Position numbers and translations under genes: made by a program. A stretch of 64,000 nucleotides of DNA from Paracoccus nototheniae (lineage in GTDB: Bacteria; Pseudomonadota; Alphaproteobacteria; Rhodobacterales; Rhodobacteraceae). Shown piece after piece: positions 50,726 through 59,989 of this stretch (the first letter of the stretch is position 1; each line of letters opens with the position of its first letter). The DNA lies in the NCBI RefSeq assembly GCF_004335005.1, contig NZ_RQRT01000002.1, forward strand, positions 62,001-126,000. Direction: 5' to 3'. A model generated the notes under the pieces. The model had not been told where the DNA came from and did not search any database. It saw only the letters and a program-made list of their open reading frames with translations.

Positions 50726-51574
50726 ATGGATACCCGGTTTGTCGAAAGCCTGATCGCGGTGGCCGATCACGGCTCGATCGTGGCGGCGGCGCGGGCGCAG
50801 GCGCTGACCCCGGCGGCGGTCAGTCAGCGCATTCAGGTGCTGGAACGCGATCTGGGCGTGGCGCTGCTGACGCGCCGTGCGAATGCCGCCGATCCCACGA
50901 TGGCCTGTCGCGACCTGCTGCCCGATCTGCGACGCCTTGTGGCGCTGGCAGATGGCCTGCACCGCCGGGTCGATCCCGCCTTGGCCGAAGGGGTGCTGCG
51001 GCTTGGCGCCATCTCGACCATGCTGACGGCGCTGATCCCGGACCTGCTGCGCGCCCTGCAGACCGTCGCCCCCGCGCTGGAGATGCGGATCGAACCGGGC
51101 AGTTCCGCCGCACTCTATCAACGCGTGGTCGAGGGGGTGCTGGATGCCGCACTGATCGTCTCGCCCCCATTCGATCCACCCGCGCCCTTTCAGCAGCGCA
51201 CCATCCGCCACGAGCCGTTGCGCCTGATTGCCCCGCCCGGGCGGCAGGGGCTGGCCGCCGTGCTGCGGGATCTGCCGCTGGTGGCCTATGATCCGCGATC
51301 CTGGGGCGGGCAGATCGGGCAGCGCTATCTGCGCGATCATGACCTGTCTCCGCGCCGCCTGTGCGAGTTGGACAGTCTGGAAACCATCGTCGATCTGGTG
51401 GCCAGCGGCATCGGCTGGTCGCTGGTCCCGCATTGGCCCGGCCTGACCGGGGGCCAGCCGCTGCACGACGGGCATCTGTATCAGCGCCGGATCGTACTGC
51501 TGACGCCTGCCGCGCCTACCCGCCCGGCGCTGCAACGCGCCCTTCTGGATGCGATGGGGCAGGTGGTGGGCTGA
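50726..51574 (+). CDS. LysR-family transcriptional regulator
   Basis: The 282-residue protein has the LysR helix-turn-helix at residues 3-58 (F-V-E-S-L-I-A-V-A-D-H-G-S-I) and a short effector domain. It is divergent from the VOC-DapA-dehydrogenase operon, with 94 bases between, and lies 195 bases upstream of the amino acid ABC transporter genes, so it could govern either side. It is slightly shorter than the usual 290-310 residues. Confidence 0.82.
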   Translation: MDTRFVESLIAVADHGSIVAAARAQALTPAAVSQRIQVLERDLGVALLTRRANAADPTMACRDLLPDLRRLVALADGLHRRVDPALAEGVLRLGAISTMLTALIPDLLRALQTVAPALEMRIEPGSSAALYQRVVEGVLDAALIVSPPFDPPAPFQQRTIRHEPLRLIAPPGRQGLAAVLRDLPLVAYDPRSWGGQIGQRYLRDHDLSPRRLCELDSLETIVDLVASGIGWSLVPHWPGLTGGQPLHDGHLYQRRIVLLTPAAPTRPALQRALLDAMGQVVG

Positions 51575-51651
51575 GTGCGACAAGGCGTGCCGCGCCCAAA
51601 GTCAGGGCAGCGGCAGCCATTGATGCGCAACGGGCGGGCAGGCGGGCTTCA

Positions 51652-51670
51652 TATAATCTTTGGTTATAAT
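51652..51670 (+). promoter_or_regulatory. AT-rich promoter with tandem TATAAT
   Basis: TATAAT occurs twice (51652-51657 and 51665-51670) in a very AT-rich patch about 100 bases upstream of the amino acid transporter operon, in an otherwise GC-rich region. One is likely the -10 element. No clear -35 is seen, which would fit activation by a LysR protein. Confidence 0.45.
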
Positions 51671-51769
51671 ACGACTATAGAAATAATCCTGTTTTATATT
51701 GCCAGCCCCCGTTCCGCTCCGCGCATGATGGGACAAGTCCCGCCCCCATCACCCCGACAGGAGATCACG

Positions 51770-52618
51770 ATGCGCGCCCCATCCACCCTTTTGACCCTTG
51801 GAACCGCTGCCCTGCTGGCCACATCGGTGCAGGCCCAGACCCCCGACGCCTTTCGCGTCGCGCTGGACGGCACTTTTGCCCCCCATGCCATGCCGACGCT
51901 GGATGGCGGGGTCGAGGGGTTCAACGTCGATCTGGCCAATCTGATCGGCGAGACCCTGGGCGCCGAGATGACCGTGGATTCGGCGCAGTTTTCGGGCCTG
52001 ATCCCGGCGCTGCAGGCGGGCACCTATGATTTTCTGGTGGCGCCCGTGACTGTGAACGAGGAACGCGCCGCGAACCTGCTGTTCACCGAAGGCTTCATGG
52101 ACACCAATTTCGCCTTTGTCGTGCCCGCCGGGTCGCCCGAATACACGTCATTGGAGGATTTCCGCGGCAAGACCATCGCGGTCAACCGCGGCTCGGCCTA
52201 TGACAGCTATCTGACCGAAAACGCTGCCGAATACGGGTGGGAGGTGGTCAGCTTTGGCACCAATACCGACGCGGTCGAGGCGGTGACGACGGGCCGCGCG
52301 GATGCCAACCTTGCGGGCAATACCGTCGCCGCATGGTCGGCCAAGCAGAACCCGCGCGTCGATCTGTCCTTCGAGATCGAGACCGGGCTGGTCTGGGCGC
52401 TGTCCTTTCGTCAGGACGACACCGAAACCCGCAATCTGGTCGACCGGGCACTGGAATGTCTGAAATCGGAAGGCGCGCTGGCAGACCTGTCCGAGAAATG
52501 GTTCGGCGTCACCCCGGCCGAGGGCAGCACCATTGTTACCCCCACGCCCGGCTATGGCGTGCCGGACATGCCCGGTTATGAGGACAGCGATCACGCGGTC
52601 TCCTGCGATTTCGGCTGA
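51770..52618 (+). CDS. Polar amino acid ABC transporter, solute-binding protein (family 3)
   Basis: The 282-residue protein has a signal peptide (MRAPSTLLTLGTAALLATS... to V-Q-A-Q) and the SBP_bac_3 fold: V-E-G-F-N-V-D-L-A-N-L-I near residues 47-58, Q-F-S-G-L-I-P-A-L-Q-A-G-T-Y-D near 72-86 and G-K-T-I-A-V-N-R-G-S near 135-144. It binds an amino acid or N-carbamoyl/hydantoin compound. Start 51770 follows CAGGAG. The downstream hydantoin genes suggest a non-standard ligand. Confidence 0.85.
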   Translation: MRAPSTLLTLGTAALLATSVQAQTPDAFRVALDGTFAPHAMPTLDGGVEGFNVDLANLIGETLGAEMTVDSAQFSGLIPALQAGTYDFLVAPVTVNEERAANLLFTEGFMDTNFAFVVPAGSPEYTSLEDFRGKTIAVNRGSAYDSYLTENAAEYGWEVVSFGTNTDAVEAVTTGRADANLAGNTVAAWSAKQNPRVDLSFEIETGLVWALSFRQDDTETRNLVDRALECLKSEGALADLSEKWFGVTPAEGSTIVTPTPGYGVPDMPGYEDSDHAVSCDFG

Positions 52619-52645
52619 CGCACTCCGCAACAAGGAAAACGCCCG

Positions 52646-53389
52646 ATGACCCCCCGTCCGATGCTGGAAATCGCCGCGCTGGAGAAACGCTTTGGCGACA
52701 CGCAGGTGCTGCGCAACATCAACCTGCGCGTCGCGCCGGGGGAACTGGTCTTTGTCATCGGGCCGTCGGGATCGGGCAAGTCCACCATGCTGCGTTGCTG
52801 CAACCGGCTGGAGGAACCGACCTCGGGCGCGATCATGCTGGACGGGCAGAACATCACCGGCTGCGGCGCGCAGGCCCTGAACCGGATGCGGCTGCAACTG
52901 GGCATGGTCTTTCAGGGCTTTCATCTTTACCCGCATATGAACGTCTTGAAAAACGTCATGCTGGCGCAGGAAAAGGCCCTGAAACGCCCCCGCCCCGAAG
53001 CGCAGGCCCGCGCGATGGCGATGCTGGAACAGGTCGGGCTGGCGCATAAGGCCGATGCCATGCCCTCGGATCTGTCGGGTGGTCAGCAACAGCGCGTGGC
53101 GATCGCCCGGGCGCTGGCGCTGGACCCCAAGGTGATGCTGTTCGACGAGCCGACCTCGGCGCTGGACCCCGAACTGGTCGGATCGGTCCTGAAGGTGATG
53201 AAGGATCTGCGCCAAGCCGGCATGACCATGCTGGTCGTCAGCCACGAGATGGGCTTTGCCCGCGAGGCCGCCGACCGGGTCATCTTCATGGACGCGGGCG
53301 TCGTGGTCGAAGAGGGCACCCCCGACCAGATCTTTGGCGCGCCGAAAATGGCGCGGACGCAGGAATTCCTGTCGCGCGTGTCGGGCTGA
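52646..53389 (+). CDS. Polar amino acid ABC transporter ATPase (GlnQ/HisP-like)
   Basis: The 247-residue ATPase has Walker A G-P-S-G-S-G-K-S near residues 42-49, the signature L-S-G-G-Q-Q-Q-R near 144-151 and Walker [14 protein letters not shown] near 164-176, the standard GlnQ/HisP pattern. It drives uptake with the two following permeases. It starts 27 bases after the solute-binding gene and ends one base before the first permease start, so the operon is tight. Confidence 0.92.
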   Translation: MTPRPMLEIAALEKRFGDTQVLRNINLRVAPGELVFVIGPSGSGKSTMLRCCNRLEEPTSGAIMLDGQNITGCGAQALNRMRLQLGMVFQGFHLYPHMNVLKNVMLAQEKALKRPRPEAQARAMAMLEQVGLAHKADAMPSDLSGGQQQRVAIARALALDPKVMLFDEPTSALDPELVGSVLKVMKDLRQAGMTMLVVSHEMGFAREAADRVIFMDAGVVVEEGTPDQIFGAPKMARTQEFLSRVSG

Positions 53390-53390
53390 G

Positions 53391-54062
53391 ATGGAGCGGT
53401 TTCTGCAAACCTTCTTCGACGGCGCGGTCATGGCGCGATACCTGCCGGATTTTCCGGCCGGGATCTGGGTCACGCTGTATCTGGGCGCGGCCATCGTGGT
53501 TGCGGGCATCGCCGTGGGTCTTGGGCTGGCCTGCCTGCGCGCGATGGGCCATCGCTGGCTGAACGCGCTGATCATCGTCTATGCCGATATCGGGCGGGCG
53601 CTGCCGCCGCTGGTCGTGATCCTGATCTTTTACTTCGGCCTGCCGGGTCTGGGCATCCGGCTGTCCGGGCCGATGGTGCTGTTTCTGGTGCTGGGCGGCG
53701 TACTGGCCGCCTTTGCCGAAGAGATTTTCTGGGCCGGGCTGACATCCGTCCCCAAGGGCCAATGGGAGGCCGGTCGCGCCACCGGCCTGACATTCGCCCA
53801 GACCTTGATCCAGATCGCCCTGCCACAGGCCATCCGCCTTGGCATTCCGCCGCTGGTCAACCGGGTGCTGGCGATCACCAAGATGACCGCGCTTGGGTCC
53901 GTGATCGGCGTGTCCGAGATTCTGTCGGTCGCCTCCGAGGCGCAAAGTTTCTCCGGCTCGGCCACGCCCTTGACGATGGGCGCGCTGGTCTATGTGGCGA
54001 TCTTTCTGCCGCTGGTCATCGCGACGCGGCTGCTGGAACGCCGCTATGCGTGGAGGGCCTGA
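53391..54062 (+). CDS. Polar amino acid ABC transporter permease 1
   Basis: The 223-residue His/Glu/Gln-type permease has about five transmembrane helices and the EAA region with F-A-E-E-I-F-W-A-G-L-T-S-V-P-K-G-Q-W-E-A near residues 107-126, where many relatives have A-E-x-x-R-G-G. It pairs with the next gene product in the membrane. The start is one base after the ATPase stop. Confidence 0.88.
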   Translation: MERFLQTFFDGAVMARYLPDFPAGIWVTLYLGAAIVVAGIAVGLGLACLRAMGHRWLNALIIVYADIGRALPPLVVILIFYFGLPGLGIRLSGPMVLFLVLGGVLAAFAEEIFWAGLTSVPKGQWEAGRATGLTFAQTLIQIALPQAIRLGIPPLVNRVLAITKMTALGSVIGVSEILSVASEAQSFSGSATPLTMGALVYVAIFLPLVIATRLLERRYAWRA

Positions 54063-54065
54063 GGG

Positions 54066-54731
54066 ATGGATAACTTCGTCGATCTGTTTCTGAACATCGA
54101 GGTGATGCGCCAGACCCTGCCGCTGCTGCTGCGCGGGCTGTGGATGACGCTGAAGCTGTGTGCAGCGGTGATCGGGCTGGGCTTGCTGGGCGGGCTGATC
54201 CTGTCGCTGGCCTCGCTGGCGCGGTCGCGTTGGATCCGCTGGCCCGCCATCGCGCTGATCGACCTGTTGCGGGCAATGCCGCCGCTGGTTCTGCTGATCT
54301 TCATCTATTCCGGCCTGCCTTTCGCGGGGCTGGAGATCGCGCCCTTTGCCGCCGTGGTGGTGGCGTTCTTTCTGAACAATTCATCCTATTACGCCGAGGT
54401 CTATCGCGCCGGCATCCAATCCGTGCCGCGCGGCCAGACCGAGGCGGCGCGGGCCAGCGGCCTTTCCGCCCCACAGACGCTGGCCTATGTCGTGCTGCCG
54501 CAGGCGGTGCGAAACGTGCTGCCCGACCTGTTGTCGAACACGGTCGAGGTGGTGAAACTGACCTCGCTCGCCTCGGTCGTGTCTCTGGGCGAGATGCTCT
54601 ATTCGGCCAATATGGCCCGATCCCTGACCTATAATTCGTCGCCGCTGGTGCTGGCGGGGCTGATCTATCTGGCGCTTTTGTGGCCGCTGGTCCGCCTTGT
54701 CAGCCGCTATCAGCGCCGGCTTGCTGTCTGA
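54066..54731 (+). CDS. Polar amino acid ABC transporter permease 2
   Basis: The 221-residue permease has five transmembrane helices and the EAA loop Y-Y-A-E-V-Y-R-A-G-I-Q-S-V-P-R-G-Q-T-E-A near residues 106-125. It belongs to the HisM/GlnP family and starts 3 bases after permease 1. Its gene ends 17 bases before the carbamoylase gene, so transport and catabolic genes are cotranscribed. Confidence 0.9.
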   Translation: MDNFVDLFLNIEVMRQTLPLLLRGLWMTLKLCAAVIGLGLLGGLILSLASLARSRWIRWPAIALIDLLRAMPPLVLLIFIYSGLPFAGLEIAPFAAVVVAFFLNNSSYYAEVYRAGIQSVPRGQTEAARASGLSAPQTLAYVVLPQAVRNVLPDLLSNTVEVVKLTSLASVVSLGEMLYSANMARSLTYNSSPLVLAGLIYLALLWPLVRLVSRYQRRLAV

Positions 54732-54748
54732 ACAAAGGAAATGACCCG

Positions 54749-55675
54749 ATGACGACAATGATCCTTGGCGGCGCCCAGATGGGGCCGATCCAGCAGGCCG
54801 ACAGCCGCGCCGCGGTGGTGGCGCGGATGGTCGACCTGCTGCGCGCGGCCCATGCAAAGGGCGTGACCATGCTGGTCTATCCCGAACTGGCGCTGACCAC
54901 GTTCTTTCCGCGCTGGTATGCCGAGGACCGGGCCGAGATGGACCACTGGTTCGAAACCGAGATGCCCAACGGCGCCACCGCGCCCCTGTTCGATCTGGCC
55001 CGCGATCTGGGCGTGGCGATCACCTTCGGCTATGCGGAACTGACGCCCGAGGGGCGGCATTTCAACACCTCGATCCTGACCAATCGTCAGGGCGAGATCG
55101 TGGGAAAATACCGCAAGGTGCATCTGCCCGGCCATGTCGAACTGGACCCGGACCGCACCCATCAGCATCTGGAAAAACGCTATTTCGAACCCGGCGATCT
55201 GGGCTTCAATGTCTGGCGGAACGGAGGCGTGGTGATGGGCATGGCGATCTGCAACGACCGCCGCTGGCCCGAAACCTATCGCGAGCTGGGGCTGCAGGGG
55301 GTGGAACTGGTGACCATCGGCTATAACACCCCCTCCGTGAACAGCCAGCTGGGCGACGAAGGTTTGGCGCAGCGTCTGTTTCATTCCGATCTGGTGATGC
55401 AGGCGGGCGCCTATCAGAACGCCACCTTCGTCGCGGGCATCGCCAAGGCGGGGCTTGAGGATGGCCATCACCTGATGGGCGGGTCCATCATCGTCGATCC
55501 CAATGGCATGGTCATCGCCCGCGCCGACACCGAGGATGACGAGCTGATCGTGGCGGATTGCGACTTTGCGCTGTGTGCCTTCGGTAAGGCCACCGTCTTC
55601 GACTTTGCCCGCCACCGCCGGATCGAGCATTATACCCGCACCGGCACCCAGACCGCCGCCATCGTCCCGAGGTAA
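54749..55675 (+). CDS. N-carbamoyl-D-amino acid hydrolase (nitrilase superfamily)
   Basis: The 308-residue protein carries the Glu46-Lys123-Cys168 triad of the carbon-nitrogen hydrolases (Y-P-E-L-A-L-T-T-F-F, K-Y-R-K-V-H-L-P-G-H and A-I-C-N-D-R-R-W-P-E). The motifs around all three match the Agrobacterium D-carbamoylase very closely, including H-L-E-K-R-Y-F-E-P-G-D-L-G-F. It hydrolyses N-carbamoyl-D-amino acids to D-amino acid, CO2 and ammonia in the cytoplasm. It is followed 4 bases later by the hydantoinase, which makes its substrate. Confidence 0.9.
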   Translation: MTTMILGGAQMGPIQQADSRAAVVARMVDLLRAAHAKGVTMLVYPELALTTFFPRWYAEDRAEMDHWFETEMPNGATAPLFDLARDLGVAITFGYAELTPEGRHFNTSILTNRQGEIVGKYRKVHLPGHVELDPDRTHQHLEKRYFEPGDLGFNVWRNGGVVMGMAICNDRRWPETYRELGLQGVELVTIGYNTPSVNSQLGDEGLAQRLFHSDLVMQAGAYQNATFVAGIAKAGLEDGHHLMGGSIIVDPNGMVIARADTEDDELIVADCDFALCAFGKATVFDFARHRRIEHYTRTGTQTAAIVPR

Positions 55676-55679
55676 CCCC

Positions 55680-57134
55680 ATGTTCGACACAGTCATCCAC
55701 GGCGGCACGCTGGTCACCGCCAGCGACACGTTCCGCGCCGATATCGGCATCACCGGCGGCCGCATCGCGGCGCTTGGCGCGGGGCTGGACGGTCACCGCC
55801 GGATTGACGCCACCGACCGGCTGGTGATGCCCGGCGGGATCGAGGGGCATTGCCACATCGCGCAGGAAAGCAGCGCCGGGCTGATGTCGGCGGATGATTA
55901 TTATTCGGGCTCTGTCTCGGCGGCCTTCGGGGGCAATTCCTGCTTTATCCCCTTTGCGGCCCAGCAGCGCGGTCAGTCGGTCGATGATGTTCTGGCGACC
56001 TATGACGCCCGCGCCGCGCCGCATTCGGTGCTGGATTATTCCTATCACCTGATCATCTCGGACCCGCGCCCCGAGGTGCTGGCCGATCAGCTGCCGCGCG
56101 CTTTTGCCCGGGGGATCACCTCGTTCAAGGTCTTCATGACCTATGACTTGATGAATCTCGGTGATGCGGGGATGCTGGATATCCTGACCGTCGCCAAGGC
56201 GCATGGCGCGATCACCATGGTCCATGCCGAAAACAACGACATGGTGAAATGGATGAACCGCCGTCTGGCCGATGCCGGGCTGACCGCGCCGAAATACCAC
56301 GCCATCAGCCGCCCCGAGCTGGCCGAGGAAGAGGCGATCAACCGCGCGATTTCCCTGGCGAAACTGGTCGGGGCGCCGCTGTTCATCGTCCATGTCTCGA
56401 CCGCCGGGGGGGCTGCGATCGTCCAGCGCGAACGGTTGGCGGGGGGGCAGGTCTTTGCCGAGACATGCCCCCAATATCTGGCCCTGACCCGCGACGATCT
56501 GGACCGACCGGGGATGGAGGGGGCCAAATACATCTGCTCGCCCCCCCTGCGCGACGCCGCCACGCAGGAGGCGCTGTGGTCCCATATCCGGCAGGGCACG
56601 TTCGACAGCGTCTCATCGGATCACGCGCCCTATCGGTACGACGCGACCGGCAAGCTGCTGCACGGTGCGGATGCGCCCTATCCCAAAATCGCCAACGGGA
56701 TGCCGGGGATCGCGATGCGGCTGCCCTATCTGTTCTCGGAAGGGGTGGGCAGGGGGCGCATCACCCTGCAGCAATTCGTGGCTTTGTCATCCACCAATGC
56801 CGCGCGCATGTTCGGGCTGACGCAAAAGGGCAGCCTGATGCCCGGCATGGATGCCGATATCGCCATCTGGAACCCGCACGAGGTCCGCACCGTGACCGCC
56901 GCCGATCAGCATGACAAGATGGATTACACCCCGTTCGAGGGGATGCAGATCACCGGCTGGCCCGAAACGGTCCTGTCGCGGGGCGCGGTCATCGTTCAGG
57001 ACGGCACCCTGCATGCGCAGCCAGGGCAGGGCCGCTTTGTCGCCCGCGCGCCGGTCGATCTGACCGCGCGGCCCGGCATCGCTGTCAAGGAACTGACGCC
57101 CGCCCATAATTTCGGCGCAAGGATCGCACCATGA
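55680..57134 (+). CDS. Hydantoinase/dihydropyrimidinase
   Basis: The 484-residue amidohydrolase has its metal residues: H-C-H in G-I-E-G-H-C-H near residues 56-62, a carbamylated Lys in S-F-K-V-F-M-T-Y near 149-156, His in M-V-H-A-E-N and F-I-V-H-V-S-T-A, and the Asp in S-S-D-H-A-P-Y near 316-322. It opens the ring of 5-substituted hydantoins or dihydropyrimidines to N-carbamoyl amino acids. Next to a D-carbamoylase and a racemase it most likely serves hydantoin use. The most common H-T-H motif is H-C-H here. Confidence 0.88.
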   Translation: MFDTVIHGGTLVTASDTFRADIGITGGRIAALGAGLDGHRRIDATDRLVMPGGIEGHCHIAQESSAGLMSADDYYSGSVSAAFGGNSCFIPFAAQQRGQSVDDVLATYDARAAPHSVLDYSYHLIISDPRPEVLADQLPRAFARGITSFKVFMTYDLMNLGDAGMLDILTVAKAHGAITMVHAENNDMVKWMNRRLADAGLTAPKYHAISRPELAEEEAINRAISLAKLVGAPLFIVHVSTAGGAAIVQRERLAGGQVFAETCPQYLALTRDDLDRPGMEGAKYICSPPLRDAATQEALWSHIRQGTFDSVSSDHAPYRYDATGKLLHGADAPYPKIANGMPGIAMRLPYLFSEGVGRGRITLQQFVALSSTNAARMFGLTQKGSLMPGMDADIAIWNPHEVRTVTAADQHDKMDYTPFEGMQITGWPETVLSRGAVIVQDGTLHAQPGQGRFVARAPVDLTARPGIAVKELTPAHNFGARIAP

Positions 57135-57784
57135 CCCATGGCCCCATTCTGGTGATTAACCCCAATTCCTCGCGCCGGGTGACGGACGGGCTGGCGCAGG
57201 CGCTGCGGCCCTATGCGCTGCCGGGCGGGCCGGTTTTCGAATGTCTGGACATCCCCGAAAGCCCCGCCACCATCGCATCGGAAGATGACGTGGCGCGCTG
57301 CGGGTTGCGGCTGGCGGAACTGGCGCAGGGGCGGACCGATGCCTCTGCCGTGGTGATCGCCTGTTTCTCGGATCCGGGTCTGGATCTGGCGCGGGATCTT
57401 TTGTCCATCGCGGTGATCGGCATCCAGCAGGCGGGCATCCTGACCGCCATGGCCCGGGCCGACCGGTTCGGCATCATCGCCCTGTCGCCGGCTTCGGTCG
57501 CGCGGCATATGCGGCGGATGCGGGGCATGGGCGTGCTGGACCGGCTGGCGGGGGAAGAGGCCCTGCCCGGCGTCAGTGCCGAGGATGCGGGCCATTCCGA
57601 TGCCGTCTATGCCCAGACCCTGACCGCCGGGCAGCGGCTGGTGGCGCAGGGCGCGGGGGCGATCGTTCTGGGTTGCGCGGGCTTTGCGCCCCGCCGGGCG
57701 GCGCTGGAGGCGGCGCTTGGCGTGCCGGTCATTGACCCGGTTCAGGCCGCCGCCGTCATCGCCCTTGGCGCCGTGCTGGCCTGA
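57131..57784 (+). CDS. Asp/Glu/hydantoin racemase family protein
   Basis: The 217-residue protein has the two-Cys active site of this family: one in V-I-A-C-F-S-D-P-G near residues 75-83 and one in V-L-G-C-A-G-F near 178-184, plus I-N-P-N-S-S at the N-terminus. The pair removes and returns the alpha proton from opposite sides. Hydantoin racemases supply both enantiomers to the hydantoinase. It overlaps the hydantoinase stop by 4 bases (ATGA). Confidence 0.88.
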   Translation: MTHGPILVINPNSSRRVTDGLAQALRPYALPGGPVFECLDIPESPATIASEDDVARCGLRLAELAQGRTDASAVVIACFSDPGLDLARDLLSIAVIGIQQAGILTAMARADRFGIIALSPASVARHMRRMRGMGVLDRLAGEEALPGVSAEDAGHSDAVYAQTLTAGQRLVAQGAGAIVLGCAGFAPRRAALEAALGVPVIDPVQAAAVIALGAVLA

Positions 57785-57789
57785 CGGGC

Positions 57790-58737
57790 ATGGTCGCGCC
57801 CGATATTTCCCTGCGCCTGCTGGAGATTTTTTCGGCGATGATGCGGGCCGAAACGACGGTCGAGGCCGCCGAGGCGCTTGGCGTGTCGCAGCCCGCCGTC
57901 TCGGCCGGGCTGCGCCAGCTGGAGGTTCAGCTGGGCATCACCCTGTTCGAACGCACCCATCGCCGCCTCGTCCCCACCGCCGAGGCGCGCCTGCTGTATG
58001 AGGAGATCAAGCCCGTCTTCGGCCTGATGCGCAGCTTTGCGGGCCGCGCGCGCGACATCCGGCAGGGGAAATCGGGGCGGCTGCGGGTCATCGCGACGCC
58101 GCCTTTGGGCCACACGCTGGCGCCCCGCGCGCTGCGCCATTTCCTGCAGGGTCGGCCCGATGTGTCGGTCGCCTATGATGTGCGGCGGCTGGAACATGTG
58201 CTGGAGGCCGTGCAGACAGGCGCCGCCGATCTGGGGCTGGCTTTGTCGATGGACCGCGACCCCTCGGTCAATACCGAGGTTCTGCATCAGGGCCATATGG
58301 TCGCGCTGGTCCCGGCTTGCGGCGATCTGGCGGGCCGGGCGGCGATCACGCCGCAGGATCTGGGGCCGGATCTGGGGCAGGAACCGGGCGGCAGCGGGTT
58401 CGGTCTGATCGGGCTGGCCGAGGAATCCATTCTGGGACTGCTGGTCAAGACCGCCTTCGATCAGGCGGGCGTGGCCTATGCCCCACGGGTCGAGGTCCGC
58501 TATGCCTCGACCGCCGCCGTGCTGGCAAATGAGACGGGCGGCGCGACGGTGATCGACCCCTATACGGCGGCCTTTCATGGCACGCCGCAGATGGCGATCC
58601 GGCCCTTTTCGCCGCCCTGCGGGGTGTCGGCCATCCTGATCACAAGGAAAGGCGTGCCGCGCCCGCATCTGGTCCACAGCTTCATCGCGGAACTGCGACC
58701 GCTGTTTTCGGACCTGATCAGCCCGGCCCGGTCGTGA
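57790..58737 (+). CDS. LysR-family transcriptional regulator
   Basis: The 315-residue protein has a LysR helix-turn-helix (residues 5-62, with A-E-A-L-G-V-S-Q-P-A-V-S-A-G-L-R-Q-L-E) and a full effector domain. It starts 5 bases after the racemase stop and is thus the last gene of the hydantoin operon, which suggests it controls this operon and itself. It converges with the quinone-reductase-like gene; GTGCCG/CGGCAC (58751-58770) forms a small hairpin between them. Confidence 0.85.
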   Translation: MVAPDISLRLLEIFSAMMRAETTVEAAEALGVSQPAVSAGLRQLEVQLGITLFERTHRRLVPTAEARLLYEEIKPVFGLMRSFAGRARDIRQGKSGRLRVIATPPLGHTLAPRALRHFLQGRPDVSVAYDVRRLEHVLEAVQTGAADLGLALSMDRDPSVNTEVLHQGHMVALVPACGDLAGRAAITPQDLGPDLGQEPGGSGFGLIGLAEESILGLLVKTAFDQAGVAYAPRVEVRYASTAAVLANETGGATVIDPYTAAFHGTPQMAIRPFSPPCGVSAILITRKGVPRPHLVHSFIAELRPLFSDLISPARS

Positions 58738-58761
58738 CCGGGCAAGGGCGGTGCCGCAGGG

Positions 58762-59871
58762 TCACGGCACGATCAGGTATTTCTGACCCGTGGCCTTTTT
58801 CGTGCAGGCGCGCGCTATGTCTGTCGTCAGCAGGTCGGGCAGGCTGACCGTCGCCGTGTAATGGCTGGCAAATGTCGTCGTCATGCCGTCCGCGACCCGC
58901 GCGCGCATTCGCTTTTGCGTGTCCGCATCGATGCTGCGCAGGAAATTGAACAGCAGCCAGCCGCCGATCGACCAGGTGAACCCGAAACCGCGCCGCAGGA
59001 TCGACGGCCTCGTGTCCAGCGCGCCATAGATATAGGCCTGCTTCAGCGTGGCCGAGCCATAGCGGTCATAGCCCTCCATCTTGCGGGCGGCCACGGCCTC
59101 CATCGCGTTCAGGATCTGGCTGGTCATCTCGCCTCCGCCGATGGCATCGAAGGCCAGCGTCGCGCCGGTCGCCTCGATCGCCTGTTCCAGATCGGCGGTA
59201 AAGCTGTCGGCGCTGCTGTCGACGATATGAGTGGCGCCGATGCCGCGCAGCAGATCGGTCTGTGCGGTGCTGCGCACGATATTGACCAGCGGGATGCCGT
59301 CTTCCTGACAAATCCGGACCAGCATCTGCCCCAGATTCGAGGCGGCGGGCGCATGCACGATGGCGCTGTGACCCTCGGCTCGCATCGTTTCGACAAATCC
59401 AAGCGCGGTCAGCGGATTGACGAACAGCGAGGCGCCGTCAGCCGCCTTGGCGCCTTCGGGCAGCACGATGCAGGCATCGATCCCGATCAGGCGGAATTCG
59501 GCATACATCGCGCCCCCGATCATCGCGACGCGCCGCCCGATCAGATGCGCCTGATCCGGCCCCGCCGCAACGACGGTGCCCGCAGCCTCGTTGCCCACCG
59601 GCAAAGATTGCCCGATCCGGGCGCGCACGGCGGCAAGCCCTGCATCCGACACGCGGGCGCTCAGCCCGGACCCACCGTCGTCCAGGGTCAGCGTGTCCAT
59701 GTCCGCAGGCCCGAACAGCAGCCCCAGATCGGATGGATTGACCGGCGCGGCCTCAATCCGCACCAGCAGCTGGCCCGGCCCGGGATCGGACAGTTCGACC
59801 TGTTCCAGATGCAGGCGCAGCATCCCGTCCGCGGTGATGGTCGATCGCAATTCCTGGCTGGTCTGTGTCAT
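58762..59871 (-). CDS. MDR-family zinc-less alcohol dehydrogenase/quinone reductase-like
   Basis: The 369-residue protein has the medium-chain dehydrogenase fold: V-R-I-E-A-A-P-V-N-P-S-D near residues 36-47, G-N-E-A-A-G-T-V near 93-100 and an NADPH-binding region around A-P-A-A-S-N-L-G-Q-M-L-V near 174-185. No structural zinc cysteines are seen, so it resembles quinone oxidoreductases or enoyl reductases. The Gly-rich cofactor motif is altered (A-A-S-N-L-G-Q instead of A-x-G-G-V-G), also seen in a subgroup of MDR proteins. The start at 59871 has GAGGAC upstream. Confidence 0.8.
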   Translation of the reverse strand: MTQTSQELRSTITADGMLRLHLEQVELSDPGPGQLLVRIEAAPVNPSDLGLLFGPADMDTLTLDDGGSGLSARVSDAGLAAVRARIGQSLPVGNEAAGTVVAAGPDQAHLIGRRVAMIGGAMYAEFRLIGIDACIVLPEGAKAADGASLFVNPLTALGFVETMRAEGHSAIVHAPAASNLGQMLVRICQEDGIPLVNIVRSTAQTDLLRGIGATHIVDSSADSFTADLEQAIEATGATLAFDAIGGGEMTSQILNAMEAVAARKMEGYDRYGSATLKQAYIYGALDTRPSILRRGFGFTWSIGGWLLFNFLRSIDADTQKRMRARVADGMTTTFASHYTATVSLPDLLTTDIARACTKKATGQKYLIVP

Positions 59872-59989
59872 GCGGTCCTCGCAAAGATGTCCAATGGCGG
59901 AACAACGCGTCAGATCGCTCTCGCGCACCATCGGTGCAGCGATTTTTCAGCGAAAAGGGGGGCGCGATCCGGGCCGCGCCCCGCCGTCA

